From NCBI RefSeq assembly GCF_036924515.1, contig NZ_JAZHRR010000001.1, forward strand, positions 6,853,001-6,917,000: a stretch of DNA of 64,000 bases. Direction: 5' to 3'. This DNA is from Bradyrhizobium sp. AZCC 1610. GTDB taxonomy: Bacteria > Pseudomonadota > Alphaproteobacteria > Rhizobiales > Xanthobacteraceae. Under the pieces are notes generated by a model. That model was not told the origin of the DNA. It did no database searches and saw only the letters and a program-made list of their open reading frames with translations. Each line of letters begins with the position of its first letter. Position 1 is the first letter of the stretch. This document shows, one piece after another, positions 27,488 through 37,485 of the stretch. The translations under genes were made by a program, and so were the position numbers.

Positions 27488-28234
27488 CTACGCCTTATCC
27501 CTTGTCGCCGTCGACGACGGCACCAGCACCGGCTCCAGTGACGGAATCAACCGCGTGCGTTCGCGGCCCGCGGGGATCGCGCGATAGACCTGTTTGGTCG
27601 CTTCCACGATATGGACGCCCGCGAACGGCAGCGACAGCGCGGCGCCGACGCGTTCCCACGCCATCGCCGACCGCAGGAACCAGCTATTGCCAACCGGCGG
27701 CAGGAACAGCGCCTCGCCCCACGCCGCCGGCGTAAACCAGGTCTGCCGCAGCAATTGCGTGATCTGCGCGCGCGAATAGGGCCGGCCGTGACCGAACGGC
27801 GTATTGTCGGAGCGCGTCCACACGCCGCGCCGGTTCGGGATCACCGCGATCAGCCGCCCGGACGGCGCCAGCACCCGCCACACCTCGCGCAGCAAGCGTT
27901 CCGGATCGTCGGACATTTCCAGCGCGTGGACCAGCAGGATCCGGTCCACCGCAGCGTCCGGCAGCGGCATCGAAAATTCGTCGATCAGGGTCGCCAGCGC
28001 GGGACGCGCGGTCGGCCATTTCAACACGCCCTGCGCCGCCGGCATGAAGGCGAGGCAGCGCTCGGAATCCTCGCGAAACAGGCCGAGATAGGGCGTCGGG
28101 TAGCCGAGCCCGAGCACGCGCTGACCCGTCGCATCGGGCCAGCGCGCCCGGATGCCGCGGTTGATCAACTGCCGCGCCACGATGCCGAGGCGCTGTGAAT
28201 AGAAATCGCGGAGATCGATGACGTCGATGGTCAT
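27488..28234 (-). CDS. Class I SAM-dependent methyltransferase-like protein
   Basis: 248 residues. The methyltransferase fold is indicated by GQRVLGLGYPTPYLGLF (motif I position), the SMPLPDAAVDRILLVHALE segment and EVWRVLAPSGRLIAVIPNR. In the motif I region the usual glycine-rich loop is unusual (GLGYPTPY), as in a conserved Rhizobiales subgroup located next to gloB. It is divergent from gloB with 121 bp between. Substrate unknown. Confidence 0.82.
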   Translation of the reverse strand: MTIDVIDLRDFYSQRLGIVARQLINRGIRARWPDATGQRVLGLGYPTPYLGLFREDSERCLAFMPAAQGVLKWPTARPALATLIDEFSMPLPDAAVDRILLVHALEMSDDPERLLREVWRVLAPSGRLIAVIPNRRGVWTRSDNTPFGHGRPYSRAQITQLLRQTWFTPAAWGEALFLPPVGNSWFLRSAMAWERVGAALSLPFAGVHIVEATKQVYRAIPAGRERTRLIPSLEPVLVPSSTATRDKA

Positions 28235-28355
28235 GGGCGCAATCTACCACATGGCGTTTCGTTGCGGTGCGCCGAAAATGGCATTGCCGCGCGAGCGTTA
28301 ACGCCATATTTCTTGATATCCCAATGGGGCGGAAAGCCTTAGTCACGGAGCTATC

Positions 28356-29123
28356 ATGGCCGCGGAAATTCGTACCTTCACCTGCCTCAACGACAATTTC
28401 GGCTATTTGATTCACGATCCCGCGACCAAGGCTACCGCATCGATCGACGCGCCGGAGGTCGCCCCGATCATCAAGGCGCTGGAGCGCGAAGGCTGGACGC
28501 TGACGGATATTCTCGTCACCCACCACCATCACGACCATGTCGGCGGCGTCGCCGAACTGAAACAGAAATATAATTGCCGGGTCGTTGCCCCCAACGACAA
28601 GTCCACCAGGATCGCTAATGTCGACCTGCGCGCGGCCCATGGCGATGTGATCAAGGTGGGCAGCCTGCTGGCGCGGGTGCTGGAAACGCCCGGCCATACG
28701 CTCGATCATATCTCCTACGTGTTCGACACCGAAAAGGCGCTGTTTGCCGCCGACACGCTGTTCTCGATCGGCTGCGGCCGGGTGTTCGAGGGCACCTATC
28801 CCATGATGTGGGATTCGCTGTTGAAGCTCCGCGCGCTGCCGGACGATTTCAAACTTTATTGCGGTCACGAGTATACGGCGTCGAACGTCAAGTTCGCGCT
28901 GTCAGTCGATACCGACAATCCCGCGCTGAAGGCGCGTGCCGAGGAAGTGACGCGGCTGCGTGCGGAGAACAAGCCGACGATCCCGGTGCTGCTGGGTGAG
29001 GAGAAGAAAGCCAACGTCTTCCTGCGCGCCGACGAGCCGTCGGTAGCGGCGAAGCTGCACATGAAGGGCGCCAGCGCGGCCGAGGTATTCGGCGAACTGC
29101 GCGAACGCAAGAACAAGTCCTGA
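28356..29123 (+). CDS. gloB: Hydroxyacylglutathione hydrolase (glyoxalase II)
   Basis: Hydrolyses S-lactoylglutathione to lactate and glutathione, finishing methylglyoxal detoxification. The metallo-beta-lactamase metal motif THHHHDHVGG holds H56, H58, D60 and H61. Further metal or substrate segments are ETPGHTLDHISY, LFAADTLFSIGCGRVFEG and YCGHEYTASN. 255 residues is typical. The stop shares one base with the cupin gene start. Confidence 0.95.
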   Translation: MAAEIRTFTCLNDNFGYLIHDPATKATASIDAPEVAPIIKALEREGWTLTDILVTHHHHDHVGGVAELKQKYNCRVVAPNDKSTRIANVDLRAAHGDVIKVGSLLARVLETPGHTLDHISYVFDTEKALFAADTLFSIGCGRVFEGTYPMMWDSLLKLRALPDDFKLYCGHEYTASNVKFALSVDTDNPALKARAEEVTRLRAENKPTIPVLLGEEKKANVFLRADEPSVAAKLHMKGASAAEVFGELRERKNKS

Positions 29124-29557
29124 TGGCGCTACCGAAAGAAGCCGCCGACATCATCGCGCGGCTCGACCTGAAGCCGCATCCGGAAGGCGGGCATTATCGC
29201 GAGACGTTTCGCGACGCGCGCGCGGATGCCGATGGACGTTCGCGATCGACCGCGATCTATTTCCTGCTGGCGCGCGGCGAGCGCTCGCACTGGCATCGCG
29301 TCGATGCCGTGGAGACCTGGCACTACTATGCGGGCAGCGTGCTGACGCTGCGAATCGCGGACGAGAACGGTGAACGCAGCATCAAACTCGGCGCCGATCT
29401 CACGGCCGGCGAAACCCCGCAGGCGGTCGTGCCCGCGCATGCGTGGCAGGCAGCCGAAAGCACCGGCGACTGGACGCTGGTCGGCTGCACGGTTGCGCCC
29501 GGATTCGAATTTGCGAAATTCGAACTCGCGCCGAAGGATTGGACTCCTCCACGCTGA
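29123..29557 (+). CDS. Cupin family protein (DUF985)
   Basis: 144-residue cupin of the DUF985 family. Signature sequences are LDLKPHPEGGHYRETFRD at the start, STAIYFLLARGERSHWHRVDAVETWHYYAG (cupin motif 1 with His and Glu residues) and the C-terminal GCTVAPGFEFAKFELA. Function is uncertain; related structures bind small molecules. Overlap of one base with gloB suggests coupled expression, perhaps a link to carbohydrate or aldehyde metabolism. Confidence 0.87.
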   Translation: MALPKEAADIIARLDLKPHPEGGHYRETFRDARADADGRSRSTAIYFLLARGERSHWHRVDAVETWHYYAGSVLTLRIADENGERSIKLGADLTAGETPQAVVPAHAWQAAESTGDWTLVGCTVAPGFEFAKFELAPKDWTPPR

Positions 29558-29634
29558 AACAGCCGATCGGAAATCGGGTGGGTTTCACACGCTCGCGCAC
29601 ATAGTTTCCGGCCTCGCAACAAGAGGAGCGGAAA

Positions 29635-30315
29635 ATGCACGGGACATTCAGCGTTTCACATCAGATCGAGCCGGCGATTTTCTATTTCGGCACGCCGGTG
29701 GTTCTGATCGGCTCAACCAATGAGGACGGCTCATTTAACCTCGCCCCGATGTCGTCGGCATGGTGGGTCGGATGGCGCTGTATGCTGGGGTTGGCAGCCA
29801 ATTCAAAGACCACCGAGAACATGATTCGATCAGGCGAATGCGTCCTCAATCTGCCGTCCGCCGGGCTCGTCGGCGCGGTCGATCGGCTGGCGCGCACGAC
29901 TGGTTCGGACCCGGTGCCGCCGGGCAAGATCATGCGCGGCTACCGGCATGCGCGCGACAAGTTCGGCCTGTGCGGCCTGACGGCGATGGCAGGTGAAACA
30001 GTTGCGGCACCGCGCGCGCTGGAATGTTCGGTGCAGATCGAAGCCAAGGTCGCGCAGGTCCATGAAATGGCGCAGGAGGATAGTGTCTGGCGCGGCAACA
30101 TCACGGCGATCGAGGTGCGCATCACCCGCGTGCATGCGCATCCGGGAATCATGATGGAAGGTGAGCCCAACCGCGTCGATCCCGACAAATGGCGGCCGCT
30201 GATCATGAGCTTCCAGCAATTCTACGGGCTGACGCCGCAAAAGCTGCAGCGCTCCGAACTCGGAGAGATTCCGGAAGCGAAGTACAAGCCACCGGGCTGG
30301 AAGCCGGCGGCTTAG
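29635..30315 (+). CDS. Flavin reductase family protein (FMN-binding split barrel)
   Basis: 226 residues. The N-terminal half shows the flavin-reductase-like pattern PVVLIGSTNEDGSFNLAPMSSAWWVG and CVLNLPS. The C-terminal half carries FSVQIEAKV-type strands (LECSVQIEAKVAQ) and an extension ending PPGWKPAA. Such proteins reduce FMN/FAD or bind flavin; the substrate is not clear. A good ribosome site (AGAGGAGCGGAAA) precedes the ATG. The stop overlaps the end of the convergent EamA gene by three bases. Confidence 0.82.
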   Translation: MHGTFSVSHQIEPAIFYFGTPVVLIGSTNEDGSFNLAPMSSAWWVGWRCMLGLAANSKTTENMIRSGECVLNLPSAGLVGAVDRLARTTGSDPVPPGKIMRGYRHARDKFGLCGLTAMAGETVAAPRALECSVQIEAKVAQVHEMAQEDSVWRGNITAIEVRITRVHAHPGIMMEGEPNRVDPDKWRPLIMSFQQFYGLTPQKLQRSELGEIPEAKYKPPGWKPAA

Positions 30316-31181
30316 TACTTCCTCCACACCATATCCTTCGCCGCGATCAGGCCGCCACCGGCGATCAGGATCGCGGCGATGGCAATGGTGGCGGTCGGCT
30401 GCGCAAAGCCGGCGAGAATCAGGAACAACGTAGACAGCAATGGCGTCGCGTAGGACGCGGCGCCGAGCACGCGGATATCGCCGCGTTTCATACCGATGTC
30501 CCAGACGAAGAAGGCGGCGCCCACCGGGCCGACGCCGAGAGCAATGATTGCAAGCCACTGCCCGATCGTTTCCGGCCAAACCGTGGTCTCGACCATGCCA
30601 TGCACGAGCGCGGCCAGTAGCGCGGTCGCGAGACAGAAGCCCGCCACTGCATCGGTCGGCACCGCCTTGAGCTTGCGCGACATCACCGAATAGGCTGCCC
30701 ACACGAAGGCGGCAACGAAGGCTGCCGCGAGTCCCGGTATTTGGCCCGGTGCGAAGGCACCGGTATTGCCGACGAACAGCAGCACCGTTCCAACGAGCCC
30801 AAGCAACGCACCGATGATGTGATGCGGCGCGAGCCGCTCACCCGGCAGCAGCGAGGAGAACAGCACGATCAGGAGCGGCCAGAGATAGTTCAATAGGCCG
30901 GCTTCGGCCGGCGGCGCAAAGCGCAGCGCGAGGAAATACAGCGCGTGATAACCGAACAGGCCGCCGACGCCGATGACCCAGGCGACCAGCGGCTGCTTCA
31001 ATGCGCCAAAGGCGGCGGGCCTGAGCAGGAAACTTGCGAAAGCGACCAGGGCGCCGATTGCAAACGTCATGGCGGCGAGTTGGAAAGCCGGGATCTTTCC
31101 GGTCGCAACGGTCAACACCGACAGCAGCGACCACATCAGGATCGCGGTCAGTCCGATCAGTGTGGCGGCACGGGGGGTCAT
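30312..31181 (-). CDS. EamA/DMT-family transporter
   Basis: 289 residues with ten predicted membrane segments, two EamA repeats, and a start ATRAATLIGLTAILMWSLL-like first helix (MTPRAATLIGLTAILMWSLL). The conserved PAEAGLLNYLWPLLIVLFSSLLPGERL segment in repeat one and YATPLLSTLFLILAG in repeat two match the YddG/aromatic amino acid exporter type. Substrate is not determined by sequence. It lies just upstream of the IS insertion. Confidence 0.85.
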   Translation of the reverse strand: MTPRAATLIGLTAILMWSLLSVLTVATGKIPAFQLAAMTFAIGALVAFASFLLRPAAFGALKQPLVAWVIGVGGLFGYHALYFLALRFAPPAEAGLLNYLWPLLIVLFSSLLPGERLAPHHIIGALLGLVGTVLLFVGNTGAFAPGQIPGLAAAFVAAFVWAAYSVMSRKLKAVPTDAVAGFCLATALLAALVHGMVETTVWPETIGQWLAIIALGVGPVGAAFFVWDIGMKRGDIRVLGAASYATPLLSTLFLILAGFAQPTATIAIAAILIAGGGLIAAKDMVWRKY

Positions 31182-31278
31182 TTATGCAGGTACTTTCCGT
31201 CATGGCCGGGCTTGTCCCGGCCATCCACGTCTTTTTTCGCCAGATGGTTGTAAAGACGTGGATGCCCGGGACAAGCCC

Positions 31279-32548
31279 ACGGCTGTCCGGTTCGATTTTT
31301 ATGGACAGGGTGCATGACGTGGATTCTTCTGTGTTTTGAGCGCTTCGCACACGTTCGAGACACGGAAGGAGATCCGCGCCATGCGGCATCAGAATAGCGT
31401 ATTTCATAGTCTAACGAAGCACATTCCTTGGTCTAGATTCGAACAGATCGTGGAAAAGCACGGAGCCGACCGGTTGGTGCGCAAATTGACGACGAAGCGT
31501 CACCTCATTGCTTTGCTGTATGGGCAATTGAGCGGCGCAACGAGCCTGCGGGAGGCCGTGACCGGAATGGCGAGCCACGAGACACGACTTTATCATGTGG
31601 GAGCGACACCGGTGAAGCGTTCGACGATGTCGGACGCCAATTCGAAACGGCCTTGGCAAGTGTTTAGCGAGTTGTTTGCGCAAATGTTGCCGCAAGCGCA
31701 TCGCGGGCTGCGGCGCGCGGCGGCAGACGCGGTCCGGCTGATTGATTCCACCAGTGTTCGGCTCTCTAGCCTGAGCGAAGGCTGGGCGACGTTTTCGGCC
31801 GATGTGTTCGGGGCCAAGGCGCATATCGTCTACGATCCGAATGCCGATCGACCGGTCTACTTTGCGGTGACACCGGCCAACGTCAACGACATCACAGCCG
31901 CCAAAGCCATGCCGATCGAGCCGGGTGTAACCTACGTCTACGACCTCGGTTATTACGATTACGGCTGGTGGGCGAGGCTCGATGATGCCGGCTGCCGCTT
32001 TGTGACACGGCTGAAGAAGAACACTCCGTTCAGCGTGGTCAAGGAGAACCGCGTTCCCAAGGGCAGCAATATTGTGAGCGACCGGATCGGTCACCTGCCG
32101 GCCCGGCTCGCCAACAGCCGCAACAATCCGCTGCAAGTTCCGGTCCGGGAGATCCGCGTGATCATCGACACCGGTAAGTTGTTGCGCATCGTGACCAATG
32201 ATCTCGACGCGCCGGCGCAGGAGATCGCAGACCTTTACAAACAGCGTTGGCAGATCGAGTTGTTCTTCCGCTGGGTCAAGCAGACGCTTCGAATCAGGCA
32301 CTTCATCGGGGTCTCCGAGAATGCCGTTCGCATTCAGATCGCTACCGCCCTGATCGCTTTTCTCATCTTGCGTATGGCCCAGCTCGCTCAAAAGGCAATA
32401 CACAGCCCCCTCGTATTTGCCCGGCTCGTCCGCTCCAACCTCATGCGCAGGCGCCCGATCAACCAGTTGCTCGAACCCCTACAGCCCATCCCGATCAACT
32501 CAAACCAGTTAAAACTCGGATTATACTTACAATGAACCGGACAGCCGT
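31279..32548 (+). mobile_element. IS4-family insertion sequence, 1270 bp, intact
   Basis: Both ends carry the 15-bp perfect terminal inverted repeat ACGGCTGTCCGGTTC (31279-31293 and 32534-32548). The 11-bp direct repeat GGGACAAGCCC flanks it on both sides (31268-31278 and 32549-32559), as expected for IS4-family transposition. One full-length transposase gene fills most of the element, and its stop overlaps the right end. All parts are intact, so the insertion is probably recent and the element may be active. Confidence 0.93.
31381..32535 (+). CDS. IS4-family DDE transposase
   Basis: 384 residues from the ATG chosen (MRHQNSVFHSLTKHIPW); an in-frame earlier start 15 codons upstream is possible. 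An N-terminal DUF4372-like domain is followed by the DDE domain. The first Asp lies in LIDSTSVRL, the second in YVYDLGYYDY, and the IS4-signature Y-x2-R-x3-E-x6-K is seen as YKQRWQIELFFRWVK with catalytic Glu. Catalyses cut-and-paste movement of the surrounding element. Confidence 0.93.
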   Translation: MRHQNSVFHSLTKHIPWSRFEQIVEKHGADRLVRKLTTKRHLIALLYGQLSGATSLREAVTGMASHETRLYHVGATPVKRSTMSDANSKRPWQVFSELFAQMLPQAHRGLRRAAADAVRLIDSTSVRLSSLSEGWATFSADVFGAKAHIVYDPNADRPVYFAVTPANVNDITAAKAMPIEPGVTYVYDLGYYDYGWWARLDDAGCRFVTRLKKNTPFSVVKENRVPKGSNIVSDRIGHLPARLANSRNNPLQVPVREIRVIIDTGKLLRIVTNDLDAPAQEIADLYKQRWQIELFFRWVKQTLRIRHFIGVSENAVRIQIATALIAFLILRMAQLAQKAIHSPLVFARLVRSNLMRRRPINQLLEPLQPIPINSNQLKLGLYLQ

Positions 32549-32623
32549 GGGACAAGCCCGGGCATGACGACTTTTTATGAGCCGTTGCGACATGCAACAG
32601 CCATGCGGTGACGAGCGCTCAGG

Positions 32624-33349
32624 TCACACCATGTACTGCCCGCCATTGACAGTCATCGTCGAGCCGGTGATGCCGCCAGCCTCGTCGGCGGCAAGGAACA
32701 CCACGGCGCGGGCGATTTCTTCGGGCTCGCCGAGGCGATTGACCGGGATCAGCGGCAGGATGCTCTTCTCAAGCACCTCCTTCGGCACCGCCTGCACCAT
32801 TTCGGTGTTGATGTAGCCGGGGCAGATCGCGTTCACGGTGATGCCGCCCTTGGCGTTCTCCAGCGCCAGCGCCTTGGTGAAGCCGATGTCACCGGCCTTG
32901 GCCGCGGAATAGTTGACCTGGCCGAACTGGCCTTTCTGGCCGTTGATCGAGGAGATGTTGATGACGCGGCCGAATTTGCGGGCGCGCATACCTTCGATCA
33001 CCTGGCGCGTCATGTTGAACAGCGAGCCGAGATTGGTGTTGATGACCGCGTTCCACTGATCGAGCGTCATCTTGTGGAAGGCGCCGTCCTTGGTGATGCC
33101 GGCGTTGTTGATGAGCACGTCGACCGGGCCTAGGTCGGCTTCGACCTGCTTGACGCCTTCGGCACAGGCGTCGAACGAGCTGACGTCCCATTTGTAGACG
33201 GGGATGCCGGTCTCCGATTTGAATTTCTCGGCGGCGGCGTCGTTGCCGGCGTAGCTCGCCGCAACCTTGTAGCCCGCAGCCTTCAGCGCCTTGCTGATCG
33301 CCGCGCCAATGCCCCTCGTCCCCCCAGTTACCAATGCAACACGTGCCAT
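32624..33349 (-). CDS. phaB: Acetoacetyl-CoA reductase (NADPH)
   Basis: Reduces acetoacetyl-CoA to (R)-3-hydroxybutyryl-CoA for polyhydroxybutyrate synthesis. Short-chain dehydrogenase with nucleotide motif TGGTRGIG near the N-terminus, NNAGI, and catalytic S134, Y147 and K151 (SSINGQKGQFGQVNYSAAK). The insertion GQKGQFGQVNY is specific to PhaB within the family. 241 residues; the ATG has an AGGAGG ribosome site. Downstream of phaA on the same strand but separated by a terminator hairpin, so it may have its own promoter. Confidence 0.96.
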   Translation of the reverse strand: MARVALVTGGTRGIGAAISKALKAAGYKVAASYAGNDAAAEKFKSETGIPVYKWDVSSFDACAEGVKQVEADLGPVDVLINNAGITKDGAFHKMTLDQWNAVINTNLGSLFNMTRQVIEGMRARKFGRVINISSINGQKGQFGQVNYSAAKAGDIGFTKALALENAKGGITVNAICPGYINTEMVQAVPKEVLEKSILPLIPVNRLGEPEEIARAVVFLAADEAGGITGSTMTVNGGQYMV

Positions 33350-33477
33350 GTCGTAGTCCTCCTTGGTGGTCTTTTTTCTACGCCGGAATTGCTCCGGTCT
33401 TTTGACGAAACTCAATCTTTCCGGTTTTGAAGCGCTCTTGTTTTTGCAGCGCTCCTGGAAACGCTTGCGCAAGATGA

Positions 33478-33504
33478 AAATGCCCGGCGCGAGACCGGGC
33501 ATTT
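33478..33504 (-). terminator. Rho-independent terminator after phaA
   Basis: On the minus strand the hairpin stem is AAATGCCCGG with CCGGGCATTT (10 bp, perfect), loop of seven bases, followed by TTTTCAT. Located between the phaA stop and the phaB start. It should end most phaA transcripts; it could also work on the other strand. Confidence 0.75.
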
Positions 33505-33575
33505 CATCTTTATCAATTCGAGCCGAGGTTGCGAGATGATCTTTTCATCATTCAACCAGTCACTCTGCCTTTAGT

Positions 33576-34754
<1,179 letters not shown>

Positions 34755-35071
34755 GGACATCTCCTTATTGGGTTTCTTGGGCTTGAGGTTTCTTCGACGG
34801 CGGGCGGCCGGATGGCGTGCCTGTCTCTCACCTCATCCTGTTAACCCCATTGACCCATGTCAATCGGCCAAGGCCCAAAATCCTGCCGCGGCGCATTCAA
34901 ATTGATCCACGTGTGGGTTTCCATAGCAGCGTCCATGCCTTGGAATTAACCGTGCCGCACAAAACGGTAGCCGAACCGCATTGAAAATGCTTACTTTGCT
35001 GCGTTGCGTTGCTCGTCTGCCCGTCGGCGATGCCGTCGGGTTCCCCGCTCTCGGTGTCGATGTGTGAGCCC
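34755..35071. promoter_or_regulatory. phaA-phaR divergent control region
   Basis: About 317 bp without a gene, holding the promoters of phaA and phaR. A run TTTGCTGCGTTGCGTTGC at 34995-35012 is rich in TGC/GTT repeats. PhaR of other bacteria binds TGC-rich sites near its own gene, so this is a reasonable autoregulatory site; that is inference. The rest is less GC-rich than coding DNA. Confidence 0.5.
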
Positions 35072-35671
35072 ATGGCAAAGTCAGACCAACCTACGACTAT
35101 TAAAAAATACGCCAATCGGCGGCTCTATAATACCGGCACCAGCACCTATGTGACGCTTGAGGATCTCGCGGCGATGGTGAAGGACGGCGAGGACTTTCTC
35201 GTCTACGACGCCAAGACCGGCGACGACATCACCCGCTCGGTGCTGGCGCAGATTATCTTCGAGCAGGAAAACAAGGCCGGACAGAATCTGTTGCCGACCA
35301 CTTTCCTGCGGCAGTTGATCCGCTTCTACGGCGACAGCATGCAGATGGTGGTGCCGAAATATCTGGAGCAGTCGATCGATACGCTGACGCGCGAACAGGA
35401 AAAATTCCGCAAGCAGCTTACCAACACGTTCAGCGGCACGCCGTTTGCGCCGCTCGAAGAACATGTCCGCCGCAACATGGAATTGTTTCAGCAGACGTTC
35501 TCGATGTTCAAGCCGTTCGTGCCGCCGCGCCCCGGATCGGCGCCGTCCGAGCCGGAGAAGGTGCCGGAGCCGGCACCCGACGAAGACAATATCGACGATC
35601 TTCGCCGCCAGATGAAAGACATGCAGGACCGGCTCGAGCGCATGTCGAAAGAGCCGAAGAAGGAAGAGTAG
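35072..35671 (+). CDS. phaR: Polyhydroxyalkanoate synthesis repressor PhaR
   Basis: DNA- and granule-binding repressor of phasin genes. N-terminal PHB_acc_N domain with IKKYANRRLYNTGTSTYVTLEDLA is clear, followed by the PHB_acc domain (LLPTTFLRQLIRFYGDSMQMVVPKYLE) and a Pro/Glu-rich linker with a terminal coiled-coil-like segment DDLRRQMKDMQDRLERM. 199 residues from the ATG that gives MAKSDQPTTIKKYANRR. It is divergent from phaA, the usual place for this regulator. Confidence 0.95.
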   Translation: MAKSDQPTTIKKYANRRLYNTGTSTYVTLEDLAAMVKDGEDFLVYDAKTGDDITRSVLAQIIFEQENKAGQNLLPTTFLRQLIRFYGDSMQMVVPKYLEQSIDTLTREQEKFRKQLTNTFSGTPFAPLEEHVRRNMELFQQTFSMFKPFVPPRPGSAPSEPEKVPEPAPDEDNIDDLRRQMKDMQDRLERMSKEPKKEE

Positions 35672-35698
35672 AGCTTCCTCTGACGCGCATTCCGCGCT

Positions 35699-35789
35699 CG
35701 TAGCCCGGATGGAGCGAAGCGAAATCCGGGACGGTTTCGCAACCGGCTTGAGTTCTCCCGGATTGCGCTTCGCTTCATCCGGGCTACGC
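35699..35789. repeat. Palindromic repeat, GTAGCCCGGATGGAGCGAAGCG type
   Basis: Arms of 31 bp (35700-35730 and 35757-35787) are reverse complements with few mismatches. A second copy lies at 49057-49147. It lies between phaR and the convergent EAL gene. Confidence 0.85.
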
Positions 35790-35793
35790 GTGC

Positions 35794-37485
35794 CTACCCC
35801 GCCGCCGGCAACACCGTCTCAGTCTGCGCAGCCCACGGCCGTTCCGGCGAGGCCAGCCCGATCAGGCGGCCCTGGATGTAATCGCAGCCCCATTCGCGCA
35901 GCATCACGGCGGCTTCCTCGTCCTGCACCCATTCCGCCACCGTCTTGATCTGCAGGCGGTTCGCCAGATCGATCAGCGTATGCACGAACGCGCGATCGTC
36001 CGCGGAGCGTGCGATGTTCTGCACGAAGGCGCCGTCGATCTTCACGATATCGACGCCGAGCTTGCGCAAATTTCGGAATGAAGTGTAGCCGGCGCCGAAA
36101 TCGTCGATCGCGATCTGGCTGCCGAAATTCTTCAAACGGGTCACGAAGCCGCGGACATCGTCGATATCCTGGATCGCGACCGTTTCGGTGATTTCGACGA
36201 TCAGCCGCTCGCCGGCGCCGGGATGGGCCCGCATCAGCGATTCGATTCCGGTCCACCAATCCGGGTCCATGGTGGTGTCGGGCGAGATGTTGAGGCTGAG
36301 CCGTACGTTCGGCGACGCGGCAAGTTCGGCGACCGCGAGTTCGAGCACGCGGTGATCGACCAGCCGGATCAGGCCCAATCGCTCGGCGACCGGAACGATA
36401 TCGGGCGCCAGTAGCGCCTGCCCGTCCGGCTGCTCCATCCGTACCAGGCACTCGTAGAACGCCGGCTGTCGCGAGCGTGCTTCCACGACGGGTTCGAACG
36501 CCGTCACGATGCGGCGCTCGTTGAGTGCAGTGACGATCTCGTCGGTGACGCGGATGTTGACGCGGCGCTGGGCATCGCGTTCGACATTCGGACGCCACAG
36601 CGAGAACGATCCGGCGCGGCGGCGCTTGGCGCCGTCGAGTGTTTCCTGGGCGCGATTGATGGCCTCATCGGCATTGCGGGCGTAGCGCGGGATGCTGATC
36701 GCGCCGATCGAGGCCGTCACCGAGACGGGGCCGGATTTGGTCGGGATCACCTCGTCGCGGATCCCTGCCAGGAAGCGCTCGGCCGCAGTATTGGTGTCGT
36801 CGACCGTGCAGTTCCTCAAGACCAGCCCGAACTTGTTGCCGGAGAACCGGCCGAGCACGTCGCCGCCGCGCAGCTTGGCGCGGATGCGTTTTCCGACTTC
36901 GGCGATCACGGCGTCCGCTACGTCGAAACCAAAGGCATCGTTGACGCGCGCCAGATGATCGATGCCGATCAGCATGAAGGCGCAGGACGATCGGAAACGC
37001 ATGGTTTCTTCGATCGTTTCCGCCAGCGAGGCGACGAGATGCGTGCGATTGAGTTCACCGGTCAGCGGATCGTGCCGCGAAAGCCGCATGAGCTGTTCGT
37101 CGCGGGCGTGGCGTTCGTTGTTGACGCGGACGATGCCCTGCGCGCGCACCGGCTTGCCGTCGGGCCCGGCAAACCAGCAACCGGTCTCCTCGATCCAGAT
37201 CACGGGCGCCGAGGCCGCGGCGCGCACGCCATATTCGATCCGGTAGGCGACGCCTTCGTCGCCCCGCGCCGGCGCCGATTGGGCGAGCGCCTCCGCCCGG
37301 ATCGATTGGGCGGGCTCGATCAGCTTGGCGAACCCGGCGCCGCTGGCCAGGGCCTCCGCCGGGATGTCGGTGAAGACCGCGCCGGCATTGTCGCTCCAGG
37401 CGATGGTGTCCGCCGTCAGGTCCCAGAGGAAGGCCGCCTGACCAAGCGAGGCAAGGATGCTGGAGGCTTGCGGGACAGGGGGCAT
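35794..37485 (-). CDS. PAS-like, degenerate GGDEF and EAL domain protein (cyclic-di-GMP phosphodiesterase candidate)
   Basis: 563 residues. N-terminal PAS-like sensor segment (about 10-125), then GGDEF-type domain (about 135-300) in which the catalytic loop reads SGNKF at 215-219 instead of GGDEF, so cyclase activity is unlikely. The EAL domain (about 310-550) has ECL at 345-347 and keeps the catalytic set E345, N399, E431, D461, D462 (AIDDFGAG), K482 and E518, so phosphodiesterase activity is plausible. No membrane helices or signal peptide. It may be a signal-activated c-di-GMP hydrolase or a GTP-sensing form. Convergent with phaR across the repeat. Confidence 0.85.
   Translation of the reverse strand: MPPVPQASSILASLGQAAFLWDLTADTIAWSDNAGAVFTDIPAEALASGAGFAKLIEPAQSIRAEALAQSAPARGDEGVAYRIEYGVRAAASAPVIWIEETGCWFAGPDGKPVRAQGIVRVNNERHARDEQLMRLSRHDPLTGELNRTHLVASLAETIEETMRFRSSCAFMLIGIDHLARVNDAFGFDVADAVIAEVGKRIRAKLRGGDVLGRFSGNKFGLVLRNCTVDDTNTAAERFLAGIRDEVIPTKSGPVSVTASIGAISIPRYARNADEAINRAQETLDGAKRRRAGSFSLWRPNVERDAQRRVNIRVTDEIVTALNERRIVTAFEPVVEARSRQPAFYECLVRMEQPDGQALLAPDIVPVAERLGLIRLVDHRVLELAVAELAASPNVRLSLNISPDTTMDPDWWTGIESLMRAHPGAGERLIVEITETVAIQDIDDVRGFVTRLKNFGSQIAIDDFGAGYTSFRNLRKLGVDIVKIDGAFVQNIARSADDRAFVHTLIDLANRLQIKTVAEWVQDEEAAVMLREWGCDYIQGRLIGLASPERPWAAQTETVLPAAG

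Larger units (their letters stand above)
31199..32569. repeat. Palindromic repeat split by the IS element
   Basis: Left arm 31199-31233 (starts CGTCATGGCCGGGCTTGTCC, ends CCACGTCTT). Right arm is in two parts: 31253-31278 (AAGACGTGGATGCCCGGGACAAGCCC) and, after the IS and its target duplication, 32560-32569 (GGGCATGACG). Joining these restores a near-perfect palindrome. The element lies between the EamA gene and phaB. Confidence 0.75.

Noticed and set aside
31336..31380. Upstream extension of the transposase
   Set aside because: The 15 codons before the ATG look like leader DNA of the IS; the family N-terminus starts at the chosen ATG.
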